A stretch of 64,000 nt of DNA, from contig PDRJ01000027.1 in the NCBI GenBank assembly GCA_002748065.1, positions 1 through 64,000 on the forward strand, given 5' to 3'. The position numbers and the translations under genes are program-made. The stretch is from Bacteroidota bacterium. Its GTDB lineage: Bacteria > Bacteroidota > Bacteroidia > Bacteroidales > BM520. The notes under the pieces were generated by a model. It worked only from the letters and a program-made list of their open reading frames with translations. It did not search any database and had not been told where the DNA came from. Below, in pieces: positions 45,304 to 53,651 of this stretch (position 1 is the stretch's first letter; each line of letters starts with the position of its first letter).

Positions 45304-46125
45304 ATGAAAAACGTGGAAACAATAAGATCGAATTTAAGCAATGTGCCCGAAACAATGTTGATCCCATTAAGGGCAAGAAGCAATGAAACAAAATTGCAAA
45401 ACGGTATCATCAGCGACCCTAAATCTACTGAGATTATCGATAAAATAGCGTCGAATGTTTCAGAAAAGGGCGAAGTATCGTTATGGTCACAAAAAGGAGT
45501 TGCCGTACGCACGGAGATTTTAGATGAATTAACGCATGTTTTTCTGCAAGAACACCCTGACTGTGTTGTAGTAAACCTGGGTTGCGGATTAGACACCCGA
45601 TATTATCGTCTGAATAACAATACCGTACAATGGTTTGACCTGGACGTTCCCGAAGCCATTGAGCTCCGGAAAAACTTTTTCCAGGAAACGGACAATTTTC
45701 ATTTTATCAGCAAATCAGTATTGGATTTCTCGTGGAACGAGCAAATCCCCCCCCACAAGCCGACCCTATTTATCGCGGAAGGTTTATTAATGTACTTTAC
45801 CGAAGACGAGGTAAAGTCCATCTTAAAGAATATTGCAGATAATTTTCCCAATGCCGAGATGATTTTTGAGGCCATGTCGCCCTTTGTTGCTAAAAATTCA
45901 AACAAACATGCTGACGTAAAGAAGTACGATGCTGTTTTTAAATGGGGCATCAAAAGTGGAAAAGAGATAGATAATTGGAACATAGGCGCAACATTCATCA
46001 ATGAGCATTTTTACAATCGCCATTTGGATAAAATGCCTTTTATGTTACGGATGATGTACCGTTTACTACCCTTCTTTATAAAATCGATGAAAATAGTGCA
46101 TCTAAGATTTGAAGTTAAAAAGTAA
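45304..46125 (+). CDS. LCM/PPM1-family methyltransferase 1
   Basis: A 273-residue protein of the leucine carboxyl methyltransferase-like family, whose bacterial members are often labelled polyketide O-methyltransferases. The SAM site is VVNLGCGLDTRYYRL, followed by WFDLDVPEAIELRKNFF and the LFIAEGLLMYFTEDEVKSIL motif. It has a homologue two genes further on (48373-49203) with the same motif set. Carboxyl or hydroxyl methylation of a small molecule is the likely chemistry, but the substrate is not known. Confidence 0.88.
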   Translation: MKNVETIRSNLSNVPETMLIPLRARSNETKLQNGIISDPKSTEIIDKIASNVSEKGEVSLWSQKGVAVRTEILDELTHVFLQEHPDCVVVNLGCGLDTRYYRLNNNTVQWFDLDVPEAIELRKNFFQETDNFHFISKSVLDFSWNEQIPPHKPTLFIAEGLLMYFTEDEVKSILKNIADNFPNAEMIFEAMSPFVAKNSNKHADVKKYDAVFKWGIKSGKEIDNWNIGATFINEHFYNRHLDKMPFMLRMMYRLLPFFIKSMKIVHLRFEVKK

Positions 46126-46273
46126 CCGTTACAAACATCACCAATAGCCAAGGGCTAAAGCCTTATCAAAAAGGAGTATCCAAACGGTCAAAGAAAGAAA
46201 ATTTACTAAAAAATCCAGACACGTTCAATAGTTAAGAGATAACATTTAATTAAAACCCTAAAAAACAACAGAT

Positions 46274-47104
46274 ATGGAGAATATGGAAGAGATATATGTA
46301 GAAGCATTAAAAGTTTCTAATAAAATTAGCGAAAGAGCGATTAGAGAAGCCATTAAAGATTTAGGTCTTTTTGCGGGTGCAAAAGTTTTAGATGTTCCTT
46401 GCGGCATTGGAAATCATATTTCCTGGATGCTGGATGAAAACGATAAAATATCTATTACCGGTATCGACATTGGCAAAAAGCAACTAGCCTATGCGAAAAA
46501 TTTACTTGCGGAAAAACACCCCGATGCCAACTATAAATTTCAAGAAAACGACATAAATAAACTCGAATTAGAGGATAACTACTTTGATTTTATTTGGTGT
46601 TGTGATGGTTTATGGCCGGGTCCACCGGAAATGGGTTGCCTTGCAGAAGAGCCTTATGATATTTTGAAAGATTTTATAAGAATTGCAAAACCAGGGGCAA
46701 AAATAGTCGTTGTATTTTGGTCCTCACAAAAAATACTTTCCGGTTATCCCTATTTAGAGAGTGCCTTAAATAATACCAGGACAGCTAATAGACCCTTTAG
46801 GGAGAAGGGGAACCCTGACTTGCATATTTTAAGAACGCCCGCCTGGTTTAAAAAAGTAGGCTTAGATAAAATTACGGTCAAAAGTTATGCGGCCGACATT
46901 TATAATGTAAATCCGGATATGTTTTCCGTGATGCCTCTACTTTTCAAGATGTTCTGGAGTCAAGCAAAATCAGAAGTCAGTGAGGAGATTTGGCAACAAT
47001 ATACCGATATTATAAACCCAAAGTCTGAAAATTACCTTTTAAAAGATGATTGTTATACAGGATTAATGACCTACACAACTTACATTGCAACCGTAGAGAA
47101 ATAA
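46274..47104 (+). CDS. Class I SAM-dependent methyltransferase 3
   Basis: A 276-residue protein. The SAM site is VLDVPCGIGNHISWML, followed by ITGIDIGKKQLAYAKNLL and the DFIWCCDGLWPG stretch. It is longer than methyltransferases 1 and 2 and has its own C-terminal extension (about 180-276), so it probably acts on a different substrate. Codon use is AT-rich like its neighbours. The 148 bp upstream contains a GCCAAGGGCTAAAGCC motif and no other feature. Confidence 0.85.
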   Translation: MENMEEIYVEALKVSNKISERAIREAIKDLGLFAGAKVLDVPCGIGNHISWMLDENDKISITGIDIGKKQLAYAKNLLAEKHPDANYKFQENDINKLELEDNYFDFIWCCDGLWPGPPEMGCLAEEPYDILKDFIRIAKPGAKIVVVFWSSQKILSGYPYLESALNNTRTANRPFREKGNPDLHILRTPAWFKKVGLDKITVKSYAADIYNVNPDMFSVMPLLFKMFWSQAKSEVSEEIWQQYTDIINPKSENYLLKDDCYTGLMTYTTYIATVEK

Positions 47105-47132
47105 CAGATAACCAGCCAAAGGCTAAAAAATC

Positions 47133-47684
47133 ATGGAATTAAATATTGACCTGAGAATAGGTTTATGGAACGTGTGGTTACCCTTCCTTTTTTATATGGT
47201 ATTTACGATGATATCGGCCTTTTTATTAAGTAAAGAAGGATTCAAACGAGGCGGCGACAGGTCGTGGCTCACGAAGAAGGAGACATTGGTAACCACCGTT
47301 ACGACTCTTTCATTTTATGGGACATTAATTTGGGGAATATGGATACCCTTACAAACAGGCAGTAACCTATTTTACATTGGTTTAGGCATCTACGTTATCG
47401 GCATTATCTTATCGATATGGGTAGGGATCAGTTTTCTTAAGGCACCTCCGGGAAAATTAATCACCAAAGGAGCGTATCGCTTTTCAAGAAACCCCATATA
47501 CATGGTTAATATTTGGATAGCTATTTCGATGGTCCTAATGTCGTCATCATGGATACTCGTTTTAATGTTGGTGGTTTACCTTTCCTTTAATCATTTGGCA
47601 ATTTTAGCAGAAGAACGCTTTTGCTTAGAAACATATGGAGAAGATTTTGAAGCATATAAAAAGAAAGTGAGGCGGTATTTGTAG
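47133..47684 (+). CDS. Isoprenylcysteine/phospholipid-type membrane methyltransferase
   Basis: A 183-residue membrane protein with about five hydrophobic segments. The C-terminal signature is that of the ICMT/PEMT family: FSRNPIYMVNIWIAISMVL followed by EERFCLETYGEDFEAYKKKV, where SAM and metal-independent catalysis are located. Bacterial members methylate lipids or small carboxylates at the membrane. It is the only membrane-bound methyltransferase of the set, consistent with the pathway ending at or in the membrane. A GCCAAAGGC motif lies 12 bp before the ATG. Confidence 0.85.
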   Translation: MELNIDLRIGLWNVWLPFLFYMVFTMISAFLLSKEGFKRGGDRSWLTKKETLVTTVTTLSFYGTLIWGIWIPLQTGSNLFYIGLGIYVIGIILSIWVGISFLKAPPGKLITKGAYRFSRNPIYMVNIWIAISMVLMSSSWILVLMLVVYLSFNHLAILAEERFCLETYGEDFEAYKKKVRRYL

Positions 47685-47827
47685 GAAGATGGAGCTCCGA
47701 AGATGGAAGAAAGAAATTGGAATAGGAAAACCCAAAGTAGCGATAAACCTACCTGTTTCTCCTTGCAATGCACCTTTAAATGCTATTTCTTTTTTAACCT
47801 TCACCATCTAAAAATTAAAAACAACAA

Positions 47828-48355
47828 ATGATAAAAATTAAAAGCAATAGTAGAGATGAAAGGTTATTCTCCATGACCTGGGAATTATATAGAAAATCGT
47901 TCCCCGTAGAGGAGCAACGTCCTTTAAATAAACATTTGCAAGCAATGTGCAACAGCAAATTCCATCCCTATATTTACACAACAGAAGAAGCCGATTTATT
48001 GGCTATCTGTTTTTATTGGGATTTTCACGATTTTAAGTATTTAGAACATTTTTCCGTTAACCCCAATTACAGGAATAGGGGTATTGGCTCGGAAATCATC
48101 CGTTCGTTCAATGAGGATAAATACCCTGTAATATTGGAGATAGAACCTCCTATTGATGAAATCTCAAAACAACGACTGAAATTTTACGAACGCAATAATT
48201 TTAAAGAGACAGGGTATATTTTTAAACAGTTAAAGTATCAGAAAAACAACAAGGATGTCTTGCTGGAGCTATTATGCAACAAAGAGATGAATGGTGATTT
48301 TTTTCAGAAATTCCAGCACACTATTTATCATGAGCTAGCAATCTATTGTGACTGA
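47828..48355 (+). CDS. GNAT-family N-acetyltransferase
   Basis: A 175-residue protein. The acetyl-CoA binding motif A reads HFSVNPNYRNRGIGSEIIRSF, followed by the VILEIEPPIDEISKQRLKFYERNNF segment typical of GNAT enzymes. It acetylates an amine or similar group; the substrate is unknown. It lies within the methyltransferase set, 17 bp before the second LCM-type gene, and probably acts on the same product. The preceding 143 bp contains only short repeat-like sequence. Confidence 0.85.
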   Translation: MIKIKSNSRDERLFSMTWELYRKSFPVEEQRPLNKHLQAMCNSKFHPYIYTTEEADLLAICFYWDFHDFKYLEHFSVNPNYRNRGIGSEIIRSFNEDKYPVILEIEPPIDEISKQRLKFYERNNFKETGYIFKQLKYQKNNKDVLLELLCNKEMNGDFFQKFQHTIYHELAIYCD

Positions 48356-48372
48356 ACATAAATATCAAAAAT

Positions 48373-49203
48373 ATGGGAACAAAAATAAAAGTAAAAAAAG
48401 GAACCGTTGAGGAGACCCTATTACTCCCATTATGGGGCAGAGCTTACGAAACGCAAAAGAAGAACCCTCGTATCATTGACAACAAAGCTGTAGAAATTAT
48501 GAGCAAACTTGATTATGATTTCTCAGATATTGCAAAAACACAAACGATATCGCAACACGGCTGGGTAGCACGCTGTATGCATATGGATAAACTGGTGGAG
48601 GAGTTTATCACAAAATATCCCGAAGCCACTATTGTAAATATCGGTTGCGGGATGGATACCACTTTCAGTCGTGTTGACAATGGTCAAATACGGTTTTACG
48701 AACTTGATTTACCCGATGTCATAGCATTGAGAAAGAATTTTTATGCGGATAGCGAGAGGCATCAAAGTATCGCCTCTTCCTTTTTAGAGACCGAATATTT
48801 CAAACAAATAGCAGTAAAGAAAGGACTATTATTTCTGGCGGGCGGCGTATTTATGTATTTCACGGAAGAGCAAATGAAAACATTCTTTAAGCAAGTAGCT
48901 GATTCCTTCCCCAAATGCGATTTCTATTTTGACGCTTTAACACCCAAAGGTTTTAATATAGCCAAAAAACAAGTGCTAAAAAAAGGAGGAATGAGTATGG
49001 CATTAGATGGAGGATGGAGTTTAGCAGATGCCAAAGACCTAGAAGAGTGGGACAAACGCTTTCATTTGATAAAATACAAGCCTATGTACAAAGGAACAAA
49101 AAAGCACATCCCCTTAATGCACAAAATAATTTTAACCATAACAGATACCATAAATATGGGCGGAATGATTCATTTAAGGATTAATGAAGAAGATAAAAGG
49201 TAA
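48373..49203 (+). CDS. LCM/PPM1-family methyltransferase 2
   Basis: A 276-residue homologue of the gene at 45304. The SAM site is IVNIGCGMDTTFSRV with YELDLPDVIALRKNFY, and LFLAGGVFMYFTEEQMKTFF matches LIAEGLLMYF of the other copy. An N-terminal segment (EETLLLPLWGRAYETQKKNPR) is typical of such enzymes and helps to close over SAM. Two related LCM-type enzymes in one operon suggest two methylation steps or substrates. Confidence 0.88.
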   Translation: MGTKIKVKKGTVEETLLLPLWGRAYETQKKNPRIIDNKAVEIMSKLDYDFSDIAKTQTISQHGWVARCMHMDKLVEEFITKYPEATIVNIGCGMDTTFSRVDNGQIRFYELDLPDVIALRKNFYADSERHQSIASSFLETEYFKQIAVKKGLLFLAGGVFMYFTEEQMKTFFKQVADSFPKCDFYFDALTPKGFNIAKKQVLKKGGMSMALDGGWSLADAKDLEEWDKRFHLIKYKPMYKGTKKHIPLMHKIILTITDTINMGGMIHLRINEEDKR

Positions 49204-49304
49204 AAGGTATAAGTTAAAATACCTCCCAATGCACTTTTAACTCTTAACTTAAAACATCGCCCAATGCAACCTTTTAACTTTTAACTCTTAACTTTTAACT
49301 TAAA
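49196..49304. repeat. TTTTAACTCTTAAC-type low-complexity repeat
   Basis: Reads AAAGGTAAAAGGTATAAGTT, then ACTTTTAACTCTTAACTTAA, then CCTTTTAACTTTTAACTCTT. The two parts are partly self-complementary. Similar blocks lie at 44470-44535 and 45210-45285. No gene is present. Confidence 0.55.
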
Positions 49305-49306
49305 AA

Positions 49307-51094
49307 ATGAATAAAAAAGACCATCAGCCAAAGGCAAAGAAGCAGTCAATACTAAAAAAATTGACCCCCTATGCCGAGAATAAAAAATATCTGTTCTCAC
49401 TATCGTTATTCTTGTCAGCACTGTCCGCTGTACTCGGATTGTTGCCCTTTGTGTTTATTTGGCTTATTGCCAAAGAAATCTTTACCGATACGCAGAATGT
49501 CACATTCCAAAGTGTCAGCTTTTATGCGTGGATGACGCTCGCATCTGCCTTTGCAAGCATGTTGGTTTATTTCTTTGCCCTAATGTCGTCGCATTTGGCA
49601 GCATTTCGCGTAGAGGTGGGAATGCGCAAATTCGGAATGCAACGGATTATCAATATGCCCCTTGGGTTTTTCGATAAAAATCAGAGTGGAAAAATGCGTA
49701 AAATCATAGATGATAACGCCAGCCAGACCCACACCTTCCTGGCACATCAACTGCCCGATTTGGCATCAACCGTTATCGCTCCACTGATAATTCTTGTGCT
49801 GATGTTTATTGTGGATTGGCGTATGGGATTAATATCGCTTATTCCTATCGTTTTGGGGTTGATTAGTGCAAGTTTTATGATGAGTAAAGCAGGTAAAAAG
49901 TTTCAACAGGAATATATGAACACGTTGGAAGAAATGGGTAGCGAAGCTGTGGAGTATGTGCGAGGTATTCCTGTTGTAAAAACTTTTGGTCAAAGCGTAT
50001 ATACCTTTAAGCGTTTTGTTAGAAGCATTACGCGTTACCGCGATATAGTTACGGCTTTCACTATCATGTGGCAAAGACCCATGTCATTTTATACCGTTAT
50101 TATGCAAAGTACCGCCTTTTTCCTTGTTCCTTTTGCCATGCTGTTTATTACCAATGGAGGCGAAATAACTGCAGTAATTACCGACTTTATTTTTTATCTT
50201 CTTATTGCTCCGAGTTTTACGCTCTTGTTTATGCGAAGCATGTATTTTCAAAATTATGCCAATATGGCTAAGGAAACCATCAACCGTTTCGATGCGATAT
50301 TGGATTATCCCGAGATGACGTTTAAAGAAGCTGGCGAAAAACCTCAAACTTACGATTTAGAATTTAAGAATGTCAAATTTGCCTATCCCAATGCCAAAGC
50401 CAATGCGGTGGACGGCATCAGTTTCAAAATAAACGAAGGCGAAACTGTTGCTTTGGTAGGCGCTTCCGGTGGCGGAAAAACCACTATTGCCCGTCTGGCC
50501 GCTCGCTTTTGGGATATTCAGTCGGGCGAGATAACGATTGGCGGGCATAATATTAAAGATCTATCGCGTAAAAACCTGATGGACAGCGTATCATTTGTAT
50601 TCCAGAACACAAAATTGTTCAAGAAATCCTTACGAGACAATATTACCTATGGCAGAGAAAATGCCGATGAAAAAAGGATACAGCAAGCAATAGACCTCTC
50701 GCAGAGTCGCGAAATTATTGATAACCTGCCCGAAGGATTGGAAACACATATCGGTAAAGAAGGCACCTATTTATCGGGAGGCGAGCAACAGCGTATCGCA
50801 TTGGCTCGTGCCATTTTAAAAGATGCACCCATTGTGCTGTTAGACGAGGCAACCGCCTTTGCCGACCCCGAAAATGAACATCTAATTCAAGCGGCATTGC
50901 AGGAATTGAGCAAAAACAAAACAACCTTAATGATAGCCCACCGATTAACCAGTGTTCAAAACGTGGATAAAATTCTGGTTATCGATAACGGTAAAATCGC
51001 CGAACAGGGCACACACGATGAATTATTATCGGCTAACGGCATTTACAAACAGATGTGGGAGGAGTATCAGAAATCTGTTGCGTGGACGGTGTGA
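49307..51094 (+). CDS. ABC transporter, fused permease/ATPase (half-transporter A)
   Basis: A 595-residue type IV ABC half-transporter. About six transmembrane helices occupy residues 25-325. The ATPase domain carries Walker A (GASGGGKTT), signature LSGGEQQRIALARA, Walker B IVLLDEATAFADPENE and the switch His in MIAHRLT. The D-loop (FADPE in place of the common SLD) resembles the YbtP/IrtA-like group linked to siderophore or heme traffic, and suggests a heterodimer with half-transporter B at 51677. The direction of transport is unknown. The four-helix-bundle gene separates it from its partner. Confidence 0.92.
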   Translation: MNKKDHQPKAKKQSILKKLTPYAENKKYLFSLSLFLSALSAVLGLLPFVFIWLIAKEIFTDTQNVTFQSVSFYAWMTLASAFASMLVYFFALMSSHLAAFRVEVGMRKFGMQRIINMPLGFFDKNQSGKMRKIIDDNASQTHTFLAHQLPDLASTVIAPLIILVLMFIVDWRMGLISLIPIVLGLISASFMMSKAGKKFQQEYMNTLEEMGSEAVEYVRGIPVVKTFGQSVYTFKRFVRSITRYRDIVTAFTIMWQRPMSFYTVIMQSTAFFLVPFAMLFITNGGEITAVITDFIFYLLIAPSFTLLFMRSMYFQNYANMAKETINRFDAILDYPEMTFKEAGEKPQTYDLEFKNVKFAYPNAKANAVDGISFKINEGETVALVGASGGGKTTIARLAARFWDIQSGEITIGGHNIKDLSRKNLMDSVSFVFQNTKLFKKSLRDNITYGRENADEKRIQQAIDLSQSREIIDNLPEGLETHIGKEGTYLSGGEQQRIALARAILKDAPIVLLDEATAFADPENEHLIQAALQELSKNKTTLMIAHRLTSVQNVDKILVIDNGKIAEQGTHDELLSANGIYKQMWEEYQKSVAWTV

Positions 51095-51096
51095 TG

Positions 51097-51141
51097 AGTC
51101 GGAAGTCGGAAGTCCGAAGACGGAAGACCAAAGTTCGAAGC
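51097..51141. repeat. Left inverted repeat of the four-helix-bundle insertion
   Basis: AGTCGGAAGTCGGAAGTCCG followed by AAGACGGAAGACCAAAGTTCG. Its reverse complement recurs at 51617-51655, on the other side of the four-helix-bundle gene. It starts three bases after the stop of half-transporter A. Confidence 0.75.
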
Positions 51142-51191
51142 TGAGTGACAGAAATCAGGAGACAAGAGTACAATTAATAACAAACACGAAT

Positions 51192-51545
51192 ATGAACTTT
51201 AAATTTGAAAAATTAATAATTTGGCAAAAAGCAATGGATTTTGGAGAAGATATTAATAATTTATCTAAAAATTTTCCCAAAGAAGAAATGTTTAATTTGA
51301 GTTCACAAATTAGACGGGCCATTGATTCCATTGCGTTAAATATTTCAGAAGGTTCTATCGGACAATCAAACCCTGAATTTAAAAAGTTTATGGGGTATGC
51401 TATTCGTTCTCTTGCGGAAGTTGTAACATGTTTACATAAAGCAAATAGAAGAAAGCACATATCCGAAGATGAATTTACGGAGTTTTATAAAAACGCATAC
51501 AATCTTATGAATATGATGATTGCATTCAAAAATAATATTAAATAA
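51192..51545 (+). CDS. Four-helix-bundle protein (S23/Avd-like, TIGR02436 type)
   Basis: A 117-residue protein from the Met in MNFKFEKLIIWQKAMDF; the N-terminal 80 residues of the ORF-track entry are the repeat read in frame and should be dropped. Family motifs are LIIWQKAMDFGEDI, LSSQIRRAIDSIALNISEG and QSNPEFKKFMGYAIRSLAE. Relatives are encoded in 23S rRNA intervening sequences and as Avd in diversity-generating retroelements; no clear function is known for stand-alone members. It lies between the two ABC genes and is flanked by inverted repeats, so it looks inserted. A decayed relative sits at 54389. Confidence 0.88.
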   Translation: MNFKFEKLIIWQKAMDFGEDINNLSKNFPKEEMFNLSSQIRRAIDSIALNISEGSIGQSNPEFKKFMGYAIRSLAEVVTCLHKANRRKHISEDEFTEFYKNAYNLMNMMIAFKNNIK

Positions 51546-51569
51546 AAGAGGATATCTGAATACGGTAAA

Positions 51570-51655
51570 CTGAACTTCGGTCTTCCGACTGACGAATAAA
51601 GGAGGTCTAAATACGACGACCCGAACTTCGGTCTTCTGTCTTCGGTCTTCCGACT
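51570..51655. repeat. Right inverted repeat of the four-helix-bundle insertion
   Basis: Two copies: GAACTTCGGTCTTCCGACT at 51572-51590, and CGAACTTCGGTCTTCTGTCT continuing to CGGTCTTCCGACT ending at 51655. Together they are the reverse complement of the left repeat at 51097-51141. The next gene starts 22 bp later. Confidence 0.75.
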
Positions 51656-51676
51656 AATAATAAAAACATAAAAATC

Positions 51677-53404
51677 ATGATAACATTCTTTCAAACCAAA
51701 TTCGCACTATCAAAAGAAGGCGCAAAAGACCTGCGAACAGCGATCATTGCTCATACATTACTGAATCTTAGTTTTATATTGCCCATAATCGTAGCATTTG
51801 CATTTTTAGAGGATTATATCCAACATTGGCAAACAGGTAATCCGTTAGAACGCAGTATATGGTTTTACGTCATTTTTATAGTGATAGCATTTGTAGTGAT
51901 GTTTGTAATCGCATATATAGATTACGAAAAGACCTACACTAAAATTTACAAAGAGAGTGCCAACAGACGTATCAAGCTGGCGGAAACCTTGCGAGAATTG
52001 CCTATGGCGTTTTTCAGCAAAAAAGATATGTCCGACTTGAGTGCCACCATAATGGAAGATGCTACCCAAATCGAACAACTGTTTTCACATGCCGTACCAC
52101 AAATCTTCGCCTCTATTATCAGCATGTTTCTAATGATTTTAGCCATGTTCTTTTACAATTGGCAAATGAGTTTAGCCATGTTTTGGGTGGTTCCGATTGG
52201 CTTTTTCGTGTTTTTCTTATCCAGAAAATTGATGAAAAAAGGTCATCTAACCATTTACAATCAAAAACGAGTAGTTACCGACCGCATACAAGACGGCATG
52301 GATATGGTACAAGAAATAAAATCGTACAATAACGAACACACATATTCGACTGAATTGAATGCGGAATTAGATAAGTACGAGAAACAATTAATAAAAAGCG
52401 AACTCATAGGAGGTTCGTTAATTAACATTTCGTATTTTATGCTAAAACTCGGATTGCCAAGTGTTATTTTTGCAGGAGCCTATTTCTTTTCACAAGGGAC
52501 AATCACGCTGTTTACCTACCTGGTATTTCTTATCATAGTAGGAGCTATTTACAACCCGTTTATGGATGCGATGAACAGTATGGCCATACTGTTATATTTG
52601 AATGTTCGTATCAAACGAATGAAAGAGATGGACAATATGCCTCGTCAGACAGGACGAAAAGATTTTGCCCCAAAGCATTTCGATATTGAGTTTAAAAATG
52701 TTGATTTTTCGTATGAGGAAGGGCAACAAACGTTACAAAACGTAAGTTTTATTGCCAGACAGGGCGAAGTAACCGCCCTGGTAGGCCCCTCGGGAGGCGG
52801 TAAAAGTACTTCAGCAAAGCTATCAGCACGCTTTTGGGATATTGACAAAGGTCAAATCACCCTTGGTGGCGAGGATATTTCAGAAGTTGAACCCGAAACT
52901 TTATTAAAAAACTTCGCTATTGTATTTCAAGATGTAGCCTTATTCAATACCAGCGTAATGGAAAATATCCGTTTGGGACGCAAAGATGCCACCGACGAAG
53001 AGGTAAAACAAGCCGCAAAGTTGGCGCAATGCGAAACATTTATCCATCAACTTCCACAAGGCTACGACACCCTCATCGGCGAGAATGGAGAGAAGATCTC
53101 GGGCGGCGAACGGCAACGAATATCCATTGCACGGGCCTTGCTGAAAGATGCCCCTATCATCCTGTTGGATGAAGCCACCGCCAGCCTTGACGTAGAGAAT
53201 GAAACCAAAATACAGGCCGGAATATCAGAACTGATTAAAAACAAAACGGTGTTGATTATTGCTCACCGAATGCGAACCGTAGCCAACGCCCATAAGGTGG
53301 TGGTATTAAAAGAGGGAAAAGTATTGGAAATGGGCACCCCCTCCCAATTGATGAAACAAAATGGTGAATTTGCCCAAATGGTAGAACGACAAAAAGTAAG
53401 CTAA
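51677..53404 (+). CDS. ABC transporter, fused permease/ATPase (half-transporter B)
   Basis: A 575-residue half-transporter of the same plan as 49307. Six hydrophobic segments lie in residues 20-320. The ATPase domain has Walker A GPSGGGKST, signature ISGGERQRISIARA, Walker B IILLDEATASLDVENE (a canonical D-loop) and the His switch IIAHRMR. With the atypical D-loop of half-transporter A this fits a heterodimer. It would have been adjacent to its partner before the four-helix-bundle insertion. It is the last gene of the methyltransferase-ABC set. Confidence 0.93.
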   Translation: MITFFQTKFALSKEGAKDLRTAIIAHTLLNLSFILPIIVAFAFLEDYIQHWQTGNPLERSIWFYVIFIVIAFVVMFVIAYIDYEKTYTKIYKESANRRIKLAETLRELPMAFFSKKDMSDLSATIMEDATQIEQLFSHAVPQIFASIISMFLMILAMFFYNWQMSLAMFWVVPIGFFVFFLSRKLMKKGHLTIYNQKRVVTDRIQDGMDMVQEIKSYNNEHTYSTELNAELDKYEKQLIKSELIGGSLINISYFMLKLGLPSVIFAGAYFFSQGTITLFTYLVFLIIVGAIYNPFMDAMNSMAILLYLNVRIKRMKEMDNMPRQTGRKDFAPKHFDIEFKNVDFSYEEGQQTLQNVSFIARQGEVTALVGPSGGGKSTSAKLSARFWDIDKGQITLGGEDISEVEPETLLKNFAIVFQDVALFNTSVMENIRLGRKDATDEEVKQAAKLAQCETFIHQLPQGYDTLIGENGEKISGGERQRISIARALLKDAPIILLDEATASLDVENETKIQAGISELIKNKTVLIIAHRMRTVANAHKVVVLKEGKVLEMGTPSQLMKQNGEFAQMVERQKVS

Positions 53405-53544
53405 AAGAACAAAAATACGGAAACCCCTCAATAGAAGCATTACAAAACGCCCCCCTAAACACAAGAGGGCTGCTTCCCAATGAAATGAGAAGAAAAAGAG
53501 GAAAAATAGCACGTTATTGGTGATAAGAAGTGGTAAAAATACCC

Positions 53545-53570
53545 ATTTATAGGGATTGTGAACACTGTTC
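53545..53570. promoter_or_regulatory. Putative TetR operator, site 2
   Basis: The shared box ATTTATAGGGATTGT (53545-53559) is directly followed by the palindrome GAACACTGTTC (53560-53570), 81 bp before the tetR ATG. CATCTTTG at 53577-53584 may be part of a promoter. Self-regulation of tetR through this site is likely (inference). Confidence 0.5.
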
Positions 53571-53651
53571 TCTATTTGCATCTTTGCAAGAAGAAACTTA
53601 AGAGGCAACAACCACTTCTAAAAATGAATGGTTAAACGTTGAGAAGATCAT

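Noticed and set aside
50952-51191. N-terminal 80 residues of the four-helix-bundle ORF
   Set aside because: They overlap the ABC gene and then read the inverted repeat; the natural start is ATG at 51192.
49196-51660. CRISPR-like array in the repetitive intergenic stretches
   Set aside because: The repeats are short and degenerate, without regular spacers, and no cas genes are present.
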